The notes under the pieces are model-generated. The model was not told where the DNA came from. It was given only the letters and a program-made list of their open reading frames with translations, and ran no database searches. The position numbers were made by a program, and so were the translations under genes. A stretch of 64,000 nucleotides of DNA, from positions 111,228 to 175,227 of the forward strand of contig NZ_LOCN01000006.1 in NCBI RefSeq assembly GCF_001574435.1, given 5' to 3'. The DNA is from Moritella sp. JT01. Lineage in GTDB: Bacteria > Pseudomonadota > Gammaproteobacteria > Enterobacterales > Moritellaceae. Positions within the stretch are counted from its first letter, which is position 1. Each line of letters begins with the position of its first letter. Positions 47,029-55,124 of this stretch are shown here, in pieces.

Positions 47029-47745
47029 ATGTTTGAATATTTTAATCACTTACAGCCAAGGCTTACTTCTCTCGTTGAAGCAAATAGAGATACTTTATCT
47101 AAAGCGACCGAGCTTTTCACTAAAGCTATTGTTGATGACAAAATGGTGCAAGTTCTTGGAACTGGGCACTCTCATATGATTGGGCTAGAGGGATTTATTC
47201 GAGCCGGGGGGCTTGGTAATATAAATGCTATTTTGGATTCAGTATTACTGACCAATGATGGTGCCTTAAGAGGCTCTGCAATGGAAAAATTATCAGGGTT
47301 GGCAGAAGTCGTGTGGAATGACCAAAATATATCGTCGGGGGACGTTATTATGATTATTTCAAATTCTGGTCGAAATGCACTTCCTATTGAATTTGCTAAA
47401 ATAGCTAAAAGCAAAGGTCATTCTGTGATAGCAATAACATCAGTAGAGCAATCATCAAAATACGAGAGTCGTCATAGTTCTGGTTTTAAGCTAATGGATA
47501 TTGCTGATATTGTTATTGATAATTGTGTACCTCCAGGAGATGGTCTGTGTAATATCAACGGGAATATTACTGGCGCATTTTCTAGCATTGCTGGTATGTT
47601 AATTATGAATATTCTTACGGTCGAGGCTCAAAAAGAAGCTATAAAGCAAGGTGTAACACCCTTGGTCTTCTCCAGTCAAAATATTGATGGTTTCAACAAT
47701 GATCATGTCTACAAACATTTTGGCACAAGGTTAAAATCAATGTAG
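47029..47745 (+). CDS. SIS-domain sugar isomerase-like protein (UPF0309-like)
   Basis: A 238-residue protein with a sugar isomerase (SIS) fold: VQVLGTGHSHMIGLEGFIRA binds the sugar phosphate, and VIMIISNSGRNALPIEFAKI is the second SIS strand and helix. It resembles the UPF0309 group, in which function is not settled; binding or isomerisation of phosphorylated amino sugars is likely. It is alone on its strand, with a divergent AraC-type regulator. TACAGAGAGCATTATAT precedes the ATG with a modest ribosome binding site. A dispersed repeat follows. Confidence 0.82.
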   Translation: MFEYFNHLQPRLTSLVEANRDTLSKATELFTKAIVDDKMVQVLGTGHSHMIGLEGFIRAGGLGNINAILDSVLLTNDGALRGSAMEKLSGLAEVVWNDQNISSGDVIMIISNSGRNALPIEFAKIAKSKGHSVIAITSVEQSSKYESRHSSGFKLMDIADIVIDNCVPPGDGLCNINGNITGAFSSIAGMLIMNILTVEAQKEAIKQGVTPLVFSSQNIDGFNNDHVYKHFGTRLKSM

Positions 47746-47779
47746 TTAGTCACTTACGAGCAATGCGTTCTCTCTGAAG

Positions 47780-47840
47780 TTGTTATGTAATTGGTGGGTA
47801 GATGCACTAACACATTTTGGAGCAGAACCTTGTTAGGCGA
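47780..47840 (+). repeat. Dispersed repeat, copy 8
   Basis: CACTAACACATTTTGGAGCA followed by GAACCTTGTTAGGCGAC resembles CTCTAACTCATTTTGGGGCA and AATTCAAGTTAGCC of copy 6. It lies after the SIS gene and just before the 3' end of the LysR gene. Confidence 0.5.
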
Positions 47841-47848
47841 CTTTATGT

Positions 47849-48751
47849 CTAAAATACCGGATGAAGATGCTGCTGCATAATGTCTCTCAATCGTTTTAAC
47901 CCTTTCCCTTTATTCACGGTTTTCCAAGCAAGGTAAATGTCTGATACAGGCTCCCTTTCGCCTAGGTCAATTTCGACTAAATCACCCGAATTTAAATGTG
48001 ATTGAATACGTGTTTTCGGCAGATAACCTACGCCAATGCCAGCAATAATGGCTTGAATCTTGTGTTCAACTGAATTAACGTAAAAATGTCGGCTCTGTTC
48101 AATAATGTTATTTGACCAAGGTACTGCAGTTCTTGCTGAGTCGTGCACAACGACAGTCCGGTAGTTATCAATTTCGGATTTGCTAACCGGTGCTGTAAAA
48201 CTCACTAGCTCATGACCTTTAGGCACAACGAATATTTTCTGCAGATTGCCTAAGGCGGTCACACTAATACCTTGTTGATGTGGAATTGGGGCAGGTGCAG
48301 CGATAAGTAAATCGGTGCGATCTTCAATCAATGCTTCCCACGAACCATGCATTACCTCTTCATTCATGTCTACTTCGATATTCGGATGCTCATTTAAAAA
48401 CAGCGCTAATGGTTTAAGTAATAGCTGCATGTCAAAAAGAGAATCGAATGTGATATTAATTTTAGGTTCCCAGCCATGGGATATGGTTTGCGTTTGCTCG
48501 GTCAGTTTACTCACTGCACCAAGCACTTTTCGACCTTCACCGAGTAAGTGGCGACCCGCAGGCGTTAATACCGACCGCCTACCCTGACGCACAAACAAAG
48601 TCACCGCCAGTTGCTCTTCTAATTTCTGCACTATGTAAGAGAGCGCCGAGGGTACTTTATTTAACTGTTCAGCGGCGGCGGCAAAACTACCACGACGGTC
48701 AATCGCATCTAGCACCTGTAATGCTTCTATCGTTATCGGAGATTTATACAT
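47849..48751 (-). CDS. yhaJ: LysR-family regulator, YhaJ-like
   Basis: A 300-residue LysR protein resembling E. coli YhaJ: ITIEALQVLDAIDRRGSFAA, LNKVPSALSYIVQKLEEQLA and the HGWEPKINITFDSLF start of the effector domain. YhaJ responds to quinone-like or nitroaromatic breakdown products and activates yqjF and related genes. Here it is divergent from the DoxX, YqjG-like and pirin genes, the same functional set as E. coli yqjFG-yhaHIJK, so it is very likely their activator. The identity is by resemblance; the effector has not been shown for this organism. Confidence 0.82.
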   Translation of the reverse strand: MYKSPITIEALQVLDAIDRRGSFAAAAEQLNKVPSALSYIVQKLEEQLAVTLFVRQGRRSVLTPAGRHLLGEGRKVLGAVSKLTEQTQTISHGWEPKINITFDSLFDMQLLLKPLALFLNEHPNIEVDMNEEVMHGSWEALIEDRTDLLIAAPAPIPHQQGISVTALGNLQKIFVVPKGHELVSFTAPVSKSEIDNYRTVVVHDSARTAVPWSNNIIEQSRHFYVNSVEHKIQAIIAGIGVGYLPKTRIQSHLNSGDLVEIDLGEREPVSDIYLAWKTVNKGKGLKRLRDIMQQHLHPVF

Positions 48752-48931
48752 TCATAGCCTCTCTCTTCTTATTATTTTATTGTCACGCTTATACACGCCA
48801 TCAATTGTTCAAATATTTTGAACATACTAAACAAATTTCAGCGGTTATTCCAATCCATTTAAGCGAATACAATAGCTACACACTTATAAGACATACTTAG
48901 AAACCCATTAACGAATCAAAGAGAGCACAAC

Positions 48932-49378
48932 ATGAATACTTCAACAATTAATAAAATATTAACATCAGATAACACTTTTTCGGCATTACCACTGCGTTTA
49001 GTGGCGGGCATTATTTTTACCGCTCACGGCGCTCAGAAACTGTTTGCTTGGTTCGGTGGTTATGGGCTCGAAGGCACAGGTCAATGGATGGAATCTATCG
49101 GCCTAGCACCAGGTTACTTAATGGCGATGATGGCAGGCAGTGCGGAATTTTTTGGCGGCCTACTGCTTATCCTTGGTCTACTCACCAGACCAACAGCACT
49201 GGTATTGTCACTAACGATGATCGTCGCTATTTTTAGTACGCATATCGATAACGGGCTGTTCATGAGTAACAACGGTTATGAATTTGCCTTAGCACTGTTT
49301 GCAATCAGCCTGTCGGTAATGCTGCAAGGCGGCGGTAAATTATCAATCGATCGCCTTATCGTAAGTAAGCTTAGTTAA
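48932..49378 (+). CDS. DoxX-family membrane protein (YqjF-like)
   Basis: A 148-residue protein with four membrane helices. GIIFTAHGAQKLFAWFGGYG and AGSAEFFGGLLLILGLLTRP are the DoxX signature. In E. coli the counterpart YqjF is induced by YhaJ in response to nitroaromatic metabolites. It is the first gene of an apparent three-gene operon (76 bp to the glutathione transferase). GAGAGCACAAC before the ATG is a reasonable ribosome binding site. A quinone-related redox role is likely by context. Confidence 0.87.
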   Translation: MNTSTINKILTSDNTFSALPLRLVAGIIFTAHGAQKLFAWFGGYGLEGTGQWMESIGLAPGYLMAMMAGSAEFFGGLLLILGLLTRPTALVLSLTMIVAIFSTHIDNGLFMSNNGYEFALALFAISLSVMLQGGGKLSIDRLIVSKLS

Positions 49379-49454
49379 TAAACCCGATTCGGAAACATAA
49401 GTATTAAATTTAACGAAGATGGGCGCTAACACAACATAAATTAGGAGCATTATC

Positions 49455-50435
49455 ATGGGATTAATCGTCAACGGTAAATGGCATGACCAATGGTACGAAA
49501 CCAAAGGTAGTAAAGGTCAATTTGAACGTCAGGCAAGTCGCTTCAGAGACACTATTTCAAATGAGGAAGGTAGCCGCTATCCGGCAGAAGCAGGCCGCTA
49601 TCATTTGTATGTTTCGTTAGCGTGTCCTTGGGCGCATCGCACTTTGATTTTCAGACAATTGAAGCAACTCGAAGACATTATCTCTATCAGCGTCGTTAAA
49701 CCTGAAATGCTGAACAATGGCTGGGAATTCGGCGCTAATAATGACGATAGCAACGACTACAGCGACACACTCTATCAAAGTGACTATGTATACCAGCTTT
49801 ACCTTAAAGCTGCGCCTGATTATGAAGGACGAGTTACCGTACCTGTATTGTGGGATAAGAAAACACAAAGCATCGTTAACAATGAATCGAGTGAAATAAT
49901 TCGCATTTTTAACACTGCGTTTAATCAGTTAACTGGCAACCACGATGACTATTATCCGACTGATTTACAACCAGAAATCGACACTATTAACGAACGTATT
50001 TATGACACGATAAACAATGGTGTCTATCGTGCAGGCTTTGCCACCGCACAAGTAGCATATGACCAAGCCTTTGACGCACTTTTTGCCAGTTTAGATTGGC
50101 TTGAAGCGCGACTTAGCAACCACCGCTATTTACTCGGTGAACAACTAACAGAAGCGGATTGGCGATTATTTACGACATTATTGCGTTTCGATGCCGTTTA
50201 TCATGGTCATTTTAAATGTAACCGCAATAAATTAAATGAGTTCCATAATATCAGTCACTATGTACGTGAATTATTTCAATTTGAAGGGATCGAAAACACT
50301 GTCGATTTGGAATATACCAAGATCCATTATTACGCGAGTCATGACACAATTAACCCGACTTTGATTGTCCCGCGTGGCCCACAGCAAGATTTCACTGCAC
50401 CGCATGATAGAAATCGATTAACAAGTAAAGTCTAG
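49455..50435 (+). CDS. yqjG: Glutathionyl-hydroquinone reductase, YqjG/omega-GST type
   Basis: A 326-residue xi/omega-class glutathione transferase. The catalytic cysteine lies in LYVSLACPWAHRTLIFRQLK, and VPVLWDKKTQSIVNNESSEI forms the glutathione site. TEADWRLFTTLLRFDAVYHG and HFKCNRNKL are typical of YqjG. The enzyme uses glutathione to remove glutathionyl groups from hydroquinones, detoxifying quinones in the cytoplasm. It lies between the DoxX and pirin genes, 15 bp from the latter, and all three probably share a transcript under the YhaJ-like regulator. Confidence 0.9.
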   Translation: MGLIVNGKWHDQWYETKGSKGQFERQASRFRDTISNEEGSRYPAEAGRYHLYVSLACPWAHRTLIFRQLKQLEDIISISVVKPEMLNNGWEFGANNDDSNDYSDTLYQSDYVYQLYLKAAPDYEGRVTVPVLWDKKTQSIVNNESSEIIRIFNTAFNQLTGNHDDYYPTDLQPEIDTINERIYDTINNGVYRAGFATAQVAYDQAFDALFASLDWLEARLSNHRYLLGEQLTEADWRLFTTLLRFDAVYHGHFKCNRNKLNEFHNISHYVRELFQFEGIENTVDLEYTKIHYYASHDTINPTLIVPRGPQQDFTAPHDRNRLTSKV

Positions 50436-50450
50436 GGGGAGGAAAATACA

Positions 50451-51173
50451 ATGATAAAACACTATCCTTTTCAGCAGATTGGCAAAGCAAACCACGGCTG
50501 GTTAAAAGCCAATCATCACTTTAGCTTTGCTAATTATTACAATCCCAAAAGAATGGGGTTTGGCACGCTCAGAGTTGTTAATGACGACTGGGTTGCAGCA
50601 GGAACAGGGTTTCCAGCTCACACACACAAAAATATGGAGATCATTACTTTTGTACGCTCCGGTGCGGTCACTCATCAAGACAATACTGGTAATAAAGGCG
50701 TGACCCTCGCAGGCGAAGTACAAGTGATGAGTGCAGGCTCTGGTATTACTCATTCGGAATACAATTTAACAAAAGAACCCTTAACGTTATTTCAAATTTG
50801 GGTTGAACCGAATAAGCACAACGTAAAGCCGAGATGGGACAGCAAACTGTTTTCTGAAGATACCGATACGGTTAATAATACTAGACTACCCCTACTCGTT
50901 TCTGGATACCCAGGCGAACAAGATAACGCACTATTTATCAATCAAGCTGCGCGAATCTATGGTGGCAAGATTAAAAAAGGCACGCAATTTACTCACTCAA
51001 TTGAACACCAAGCATATGTTTTGGCATCAAGTGGAGAGTTTGAACTTATCGATAATCAAAGGGCGATATTGATGAACAAAGGCGATGGAGCAGAAGTGAC
51101 GAGACAAAAAGACGTCATTATTAAAGCCCTATCCGATACGGAGATCATCGTAATTGATGCACCTGCCCAGTAA
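50451..51173 (+). CDS. Pirin-family bicupin (YhaK/YhhW-like quercetinase)
   Basis: A 240-residue pirin with two cupin domains. FPAHTHKNMEIITFVRSGAV supplies the metal-binding histidines and glutamate, and GEVQVMSAGSGITHSEYN adds the third histidine. It therefore keeps a complete metal site, more like YhhW (quercetin 2,3-dioxygenase activity) than E. coli YhaK, which lacks it. It follows the YqjG-like gene by 15 bp after GGGGGAGG, a strong ribosome binding site. Role in phenolic or quinone detoxification is inferred from the operon. A clear terminator follows. Confidence 0.88.
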   Translation: MIKHYPFQQIGKANHGWLKANHHFSFANYYNPKRMGFGTLRVVNDDWVAAGTGFPAHTHKNMEIITFVRSGAVTHQDNTGNKGVTLAGEVQVMSAGSGITHSEYNLTKEPLTLFQIWVEPNKHNVKPRWDSKLFSEDTDTVNNTRLPLLVSGYPGEQDNALFINQAARIYGGKIKKGTQFTHSIEHQAYVLASSGEFELIDNQRAILMNKGDGAEVTRQKDVIIKALSDTEIIVIDAPAQ

Positions 51174-51201
51174 TATTTTGTTTATGTGGCAGCAATGGCA
51201 G

Positions 51202-51227
51202 TAGCGATCAGACGATCGCTATTTTTT
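51202..51227 (+). terminator. Rho-independent terminator of the DoxX-YqjG-pirin operon
   Basis: TAGCGATC and GATCGCTA form a perfect eight-base stem around AGAC, followed by TTTTTT. Confidence 0.88.
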
Positions 51228-51239
51228 AAGACCCTCGGT

Positions 51240-51800
51240 TTACTTGTGTAAATGTTCCCGGCATATAAGATCAATGTCATTTATTAAGAGTGGTTCCTGT
51301 GTCAACTCACAAAAATAACCGTCATCACGTTTAGAATTATGCATACAGGTATGACATTGACCAAAAGATTTAAACTGATTAGCTGACTGCACTGCAAATA
51401 ATAAATCATGAAGCGCAGTGTTAATCGTATTAAATTTTTTATTATTAAGTTGTTCACTCGCTTGTTGCAGTAGTGGTGAGATCTGCAACCCATTAATCAA
51501 CTCTAGGCCAGATTCTGTCACTTTAAGATGTGCAACACGTTTATCTTTACTATCCGCTACTTTCTCAATAAGTCCTTTTTTTTCAAGCACTTTTAGTGTC
51601 TGAGAAACCGAACCCTTGGTCTGATTTAAATAATCAGTCACGCCCATTGGTGTGTCTGAATAACGGTTACATATCGACAGATAATGTAACGCTTCAAATT
51701 GGATGGGCTGCAAACCATACTCAAGCAAGCGATTACGTTTTTCACTGCGTAGCAAGCTAGAAAGCCGCTCTAATGTTTGTTGGATCATTGATATATTCAT
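51240..51800 (-). CDS. MarR-family regulator with Cys-rich C-terminal tail
   Basis: A 186-residue regulator. The MarR core has LQPIQFEALHYLSICNRYSD, TDYLNQTKGSVSQTLKVLEK (recognition helix) and DSKDKRVAHLKVTESG (wing). Beyond the usual end (about residue 145) is an extra tail with CHTCMHN, FCELTQ and LICREH, four cysteines and nearby histidines that could bind zinc or an iron-sulfur cluster and make the protein redox-sensitive. It is divergent from the periplasmic protein gene; matching palindromes near both starts suggest self-control and control of that operon. Confidence 0.85.
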   Translation of the reverse strand: MNISMIQQTLERLSSLLRSEKRNRLLEYGLQPIQFEALHYLSICNRYSDTPMGVTDYLNQTKGSVSQTLKVLEKKGLIEKVADSKDKRVAHLKVTESGLELINGLQISPLLQQASEQLNNKKFNTINTALHDLLFAVQSANQFKSFGQCHTCMHNSKRDDGYFCELTQEPLLINDIDLICREHLHK

Positions 51801-51853
51801 TCATATATAGTATCGAATAAACACCATATTTACAACCTAGAATGGTAATTGTA

Positions 51854-51917
51854 GTATTGAGTCGATACCATTTGACAACACGGAATGCCCGTGTACACTT
51901 AGTGTTGACTCAATACT
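51854..51917 (+). promoter_or_regulatory. Promoter with paired MarR-type operators
   Basis: TTGACA (51872-51877) and TACACT (51894-51899) are spaced 16 bp apart. GTATTGA-g-TCGATAC (51854-51868) lies just upstream and GTGTTGA-c-TCAATAC (51903-51917) just downstream, centres 49 bp apart. A weaker copy starts with GTATCGA at 51810. Binding by the divergent MarR protein would block the promoter. Confidence 0.7.
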
Positions 51918-51933
51918 AATTTTGGAGATAGTT

Positions 51934-52686
51934 ATGAAACACCATTCTTTATTTATCACAGCCTCTTTGGCACTGTTGTCCTCGTCTTATGCATTTTCTG
52001 ACGGCTCACATGATGGCGGCATCCACGCTAAAGTCGATCCTACAGGTAACACACCTGCCACCTTTGATATCGTTCACGCCAAAATAACGACTGATAAAAA
52101 TATTGCGACCTTCCACATGGCGGTGTCTGAAAAAGCAGGGATAAGTAAACCACTTGCATCGGGTAAATTGGCGGGTAGTAACGTGTTCTCTTATGTGTGG
52201 CCGACTTCGCTTAATAGCGCAACAGTTGGTTTCGAGAAAGACGCCGGAATACTGTCACTTGCAGTGACAGCTCATGCCGATTTTGATGACACGCCTTTAT
52301 ACGATGAGAATTCAGATAACAATCCAGCCAATGATGGCGATGTTTGGCACAGTCATTGGGTCGTTTTACAAGCCAATGAACAGTGCGGTAAAGGCATGCT
52401 CGCGGTGGTTGATATTCCAGAAGGTACATCGCCAAAACTGCCTAAAACATGGCCGGGACTCCCTATCCTGCTAGATAGTCCAGGCTGGGATCCTATCTTT
52501 AATAACAACACCGTTGAAGTAAAAGTAGCCTTTGATTCTAACGTTGATATTTCCAATACCAAGTATGATGGCGTTACCGCTGGCCTACGCGTTAATCAAA
52601 GTGTTCATGCACCATTACTATGTGTAGTCAATGTAATGGACGTTGCCTCTGGAGATTTAAGTTTACCCGGTAAAGTAAATCAATAA
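51934..52686 (+). CDS. Exported protein of unknown function
   Basis: About 250 residues. A signal peptide (HHSLFITASLALLSSSYAFS) is followed by a mature domain rich in beta strands with His-rich stretches (DGSHDGGIHAK, DVWHSHWVVLQ) and two cysteines (EQCGKG, LLCVVN). The histidines could bind metal. I do not recognise the family. The ATG at 51934 follows TTTGGAGATAGTT. It is the first gene of a unit controlled by the divergent MarR protein; a thioredoxin-fold gene lies 65 bp downstream. Confidence 0.7.
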   Translation: MKHHSLFITASLALLSSSYAFSDGSHDGGIHAKVDPTGNTPATFDIVHAKITTDKNIATFHMAVSEKAGISKPLASGKLAGSNVFSYVWPTSLNSATVGFEKDAGILSLAVTAHADFDDTPLYDENSDNNPANDGDVWHSHWVVLQANEQCGKGMLAVVDIPEGTSPKLPKTWPGLPILLDSPGWDPIFNNNTVEVKVAFDSNVDISNTKYDGVTAGLRVNQSVHAPLLCVVNVMDVASGDLSLPGKVNQ

Positions 52687-52692
52687 AGAAAT

Positions 52693-52718
52693 TAGGCAGG
52701 TGTTAGCGCGCCTGCCTA
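52693..52718. repeat. Hairpin between exported-protein and redoxin genes
   Basis: TAGGCAGG (52693-52700) and CCTGCCTA (52711-52718) form an eight-base stem. With no T run it may stabilise or attenuate rather than end the transcript. Confidence 0.5.
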
Positions 52719-52751
52719 TCAATTAGTCCCATAATCAATGAGGTAATAAGA

Positions 52752-53315
52752 ATGTCTATATTAACCGAATACCCAATAGCACCCGAAATTGAAGCAAGTG
52801 CTTGGCTCAATACGACTGCACCACTGTCTCTATCAAAAATGAGAGGGTCTGTCATTGTTATTCATGCATTTCAAATGTTATGTCCAGGTTGTGTATCGCA
52901 CGGGATACCGCAAACAAAAATGATCGATGAAACATTCTCCGATAAAAACGTTAAAGTCATTGGCCTTCACACTGTATTTGAACATCACGCAGTGATGACC
53001 GCTGACGCACTAAAAGCATTTATCCATGAATATCGAATCACTTTTCCGATTGCCATTGATATGCCAGCTTCAAGCGGCCATATACCCAAGACAATGCAAC
53101 GCTATGAAATGAGGGGAACGCCGACTCTTATTTTGATCGATAAAAATGGCCGAATAAGACTAAATCATTTTGGCAGAATCGATGATATGCGAGTGGGTAA
53201 GATAATTAGTGAATTGGTATCAGAAACAGCTGCACTTACCAGTACTACTGAAAAGACAGAGTCGACTTTAGATTCAGCTGAAAGTAGATGTGATGAGAAC
53301 GGTTGCTATATTTAA
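52752..53315 (+). CDS. Thioredoxin-fold (redoxin/TlpA-like) protein
   Basis: A 187-residue protein. HAFQMLCPGCVSHGIPQTK holds the active site (C44-P-G-C47), and MRGTPTLILIDKNGRI gives the cis-proline loop. The order matches TlpA/AhpC-like redoxins. There is no signal peptide, so it should be cytoplasmic. A low-complexity Thr/Ser/Glu tail ends with two further cysteines (SRCDENGCYI). It follows the MarR-controlled exported protein and probably belongs to the same unit; its reducing partner is unknown. Confidence 0.82.
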   Translation: MSILTEYPIAPEIEASAWLNTTAPLSLSKMRGSVIVIHAFQMLCPGCVSHGIPQTKMIDETFSDKNVKVIGLHTVFEHHAVMTADALKAFIHEYRITFPIAIDMPASSGHIPKTMQRYEMRGTPTLILIDKNGRIRLNHFGRIDDMRVGKIISELVSETAALTSTTEKTESTLDSAESRCDENGCYI

Positions 53316-53641
53316 TACCGATGCGCCTAAGAACTGAGTCTTAAGCGCTTTATGATGACCCGATCCAGCCTACCTTTTAGTATCTTATATAGCGCTAATA
53401 ACCGTTAATTATGTTCGCTATTTAAATGACATATTCCATGTTCATTATTCCATTTACATAACATTTCACTTTCTTTACATAGGTTTAATTGTCCTTGCAG
53501 CTCTGTATCGGTATATTGCTGCAAGCAAATTATGATGCCGTTTTCGAAAATTTTACGGCATTAAAATGTAACGAAATTACGGTTTTTTTTTAAAGATAAA
53601 CCTTAATTTAGTATTGTAAATAATGCCCACAGGAACTAATT
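53316..53641. other. Intergenic region before lipoprotein gene
   Basis: About 325 bp, AT-rich, including a T9-10 run near 53583. No ORF, clear terminator or operator recognised. Confidence 0.35.
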
Positions 53642-54961
53642 ATGAAATTTAAGCGCGCCATTTTCCCTGCAAGTATCCTTTCAACTGTCACTCTTATGGG
53701 TTGTAATTTAGATACCAATGACGAATATTCACCAACACAAACACAAATCACAGCTATGAGCGGCTATTTAGGAAATGCTCTAATATGCAGCGCTGAAAAA
53801 ACAAAATCTTGTAATGAAGACCGAAGTAATGTGCTCGGTACAACCAACAGTAATGGTAAATTAAATACGAGAGACACATCCCTCCAATACCCTTTGATTG
53901 CAAGGGTATTGGAGGGAGTTTCATTTGATAGTGATAAAATAGGAGCAGCCAGAAAAAGTTATACTTTATTTTCTTATCCTGGCAGCACAGTTATAACACC
54001 ATTTACAACAATAATGTATACCAAGAACATTGGTATACAAACGTTAGCTGGCTGGCTAAGTATTGAAGGAAAATTTATCTCTGGTGATTATATTGCGTTG
54101 AAATCAAATGAGGAAGATAACGAGCAAGCCCAACGAGCGCACCTTCTAGCAAGAACAATCAGTGACTTAGACATTCACACCGAAACAGACCTCCGTAATT
54201 TAGGAAAATTCGTAACAGACTTAGTTAACGATGGCGATAAACTAGATGAGATAAAAATAACCCGAGGTAATGCAAACAACTTCACCAAAGAAGAGGCTAA
54301 ACACAATTCACTCGCTGCATATGTTGACGGTAATGAATTTACTTATCGTAGCTTAAATGAAAGCCATCCCACTCATGAAGGGGATTATAAAAATGGTGAA
54401 TTAACAATAGATTACAATAATAATCAATTAAGTGTTAACGGTTCTCGTCATCTTTATTCCTATACAGCATCAGGTAGTATAATTAAAGCGCCTGGTGTTG
54501 GTTACATCGATACATATTATTATGCGAGTGATGATGTTGCGTTAGTTTCAACATCCCGCTCAGGCTTAGATTTAGTTACAAAAAAATCCCTTTCTAACAC
54601 TGATAGTATTCGTATTAGCACTATGGATATTAAATTAGAAGGTAACTCTTGGTTTTATATATCACCAACAGAGTCTTTGAAATTAGCAGATATTACCAAA
54701 TTTAGTTTTAATAATAATAAGACGCTAACCATTAAGATTAACGATGATAATGAATTTGAAGGTTCATGGAAGACCGAGAGAGAGCAGCTGACAATCACTA
54801 GTGACAAAGTAGTGAGTTATAAATTCGAATTCAAAATCAATGATGAGAATGTTTTACCTGTAATCAATACCGAAAATGAAAAAACACAGTACGGGCTATT
54901 TATTAGAACATCAGAATTTGCGGAACAGATAAAGAAATTATGGAATAAGGGCAAGCATTAA
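53642..54961 (+). CDS. Predicted lipoprotein of unknown function
   Basis: A 439-residue protein. The signal peptide ends in a lipobox VTLMGC (Cys21), so it should be lipid-anchored in the inner or outer membrane. The mature chain first resembles a carboxypeptidase-regulatory-like start (MSGYLGNALICSAEKTKSC) and later is beta-rich with many Asn and Lys. I do not recognise the family. A perfect 16-bp inverted repeat (53879-53917) lies within the coding sequence. It is followed by 163 bp before nuoH and shows no operon link to either side. Confidence 0.7.
   Translation: MKFKRAIFPASILSTVTLMGCNLDTNDEYSPTQTQITAMSGYLGNALICSAEKTKSCNEDRSNVLGTTNSNGKLNTRDTSLQYPLIARVLEGVSFDSDKIGAARKSYTLFSYPGSTVITPFTTIMYTKNIGIQTLAGWLSIEGKFISGDYIALKSNEEDNEQAQRAHLLARTISDLDIHTETDLRNLGKFVTDLVNDGDKLDEIKITRGNANNFTKEEAKHNSLAAYVDGNEFTYRSLNESHPTHEGDYKNGELTIDYNNNQLSVNGSRHLYSYTASGSIIKAPGVGYIDTYYYASDDVALVSTSRSGLDLVTKKSLSNTDSIRISTMDIKLEGNSWFYISPTESLKLADITKFSFNNNKTLTIKINDDNEFEGSWKTEREQLTITSDKVVSYKFEFKINDENVLPVINTENEKTQYGLFIRTSEFAEQIKKLWNKGKH
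53879..53917. repeat. Perfect 16-bp inverted repeat inside lipoprotein gene
   Basis: TCCCTCCAATACCCTT (53879-53894) and AAGGGTATTGGAGGGA (53902-53917), separated by seven bases. It would form a stable mRNA hairpin near codons 80-92. Confidence 0.75.
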
Positions 54962-55124
54962 ACAATCCTTTCATAAAATAATCACCTAACGGTAAGCAAG
55001 GAAGCGAACCGTACTCACCTCGAAATGATATTTGATTAAGTTATAAGCCCAAACTACCTTTATAGTACGCTTAAATTAAATATACCCAAACTACTTCAAA
55101 ATACGATATCAGAGACCCGATAGC

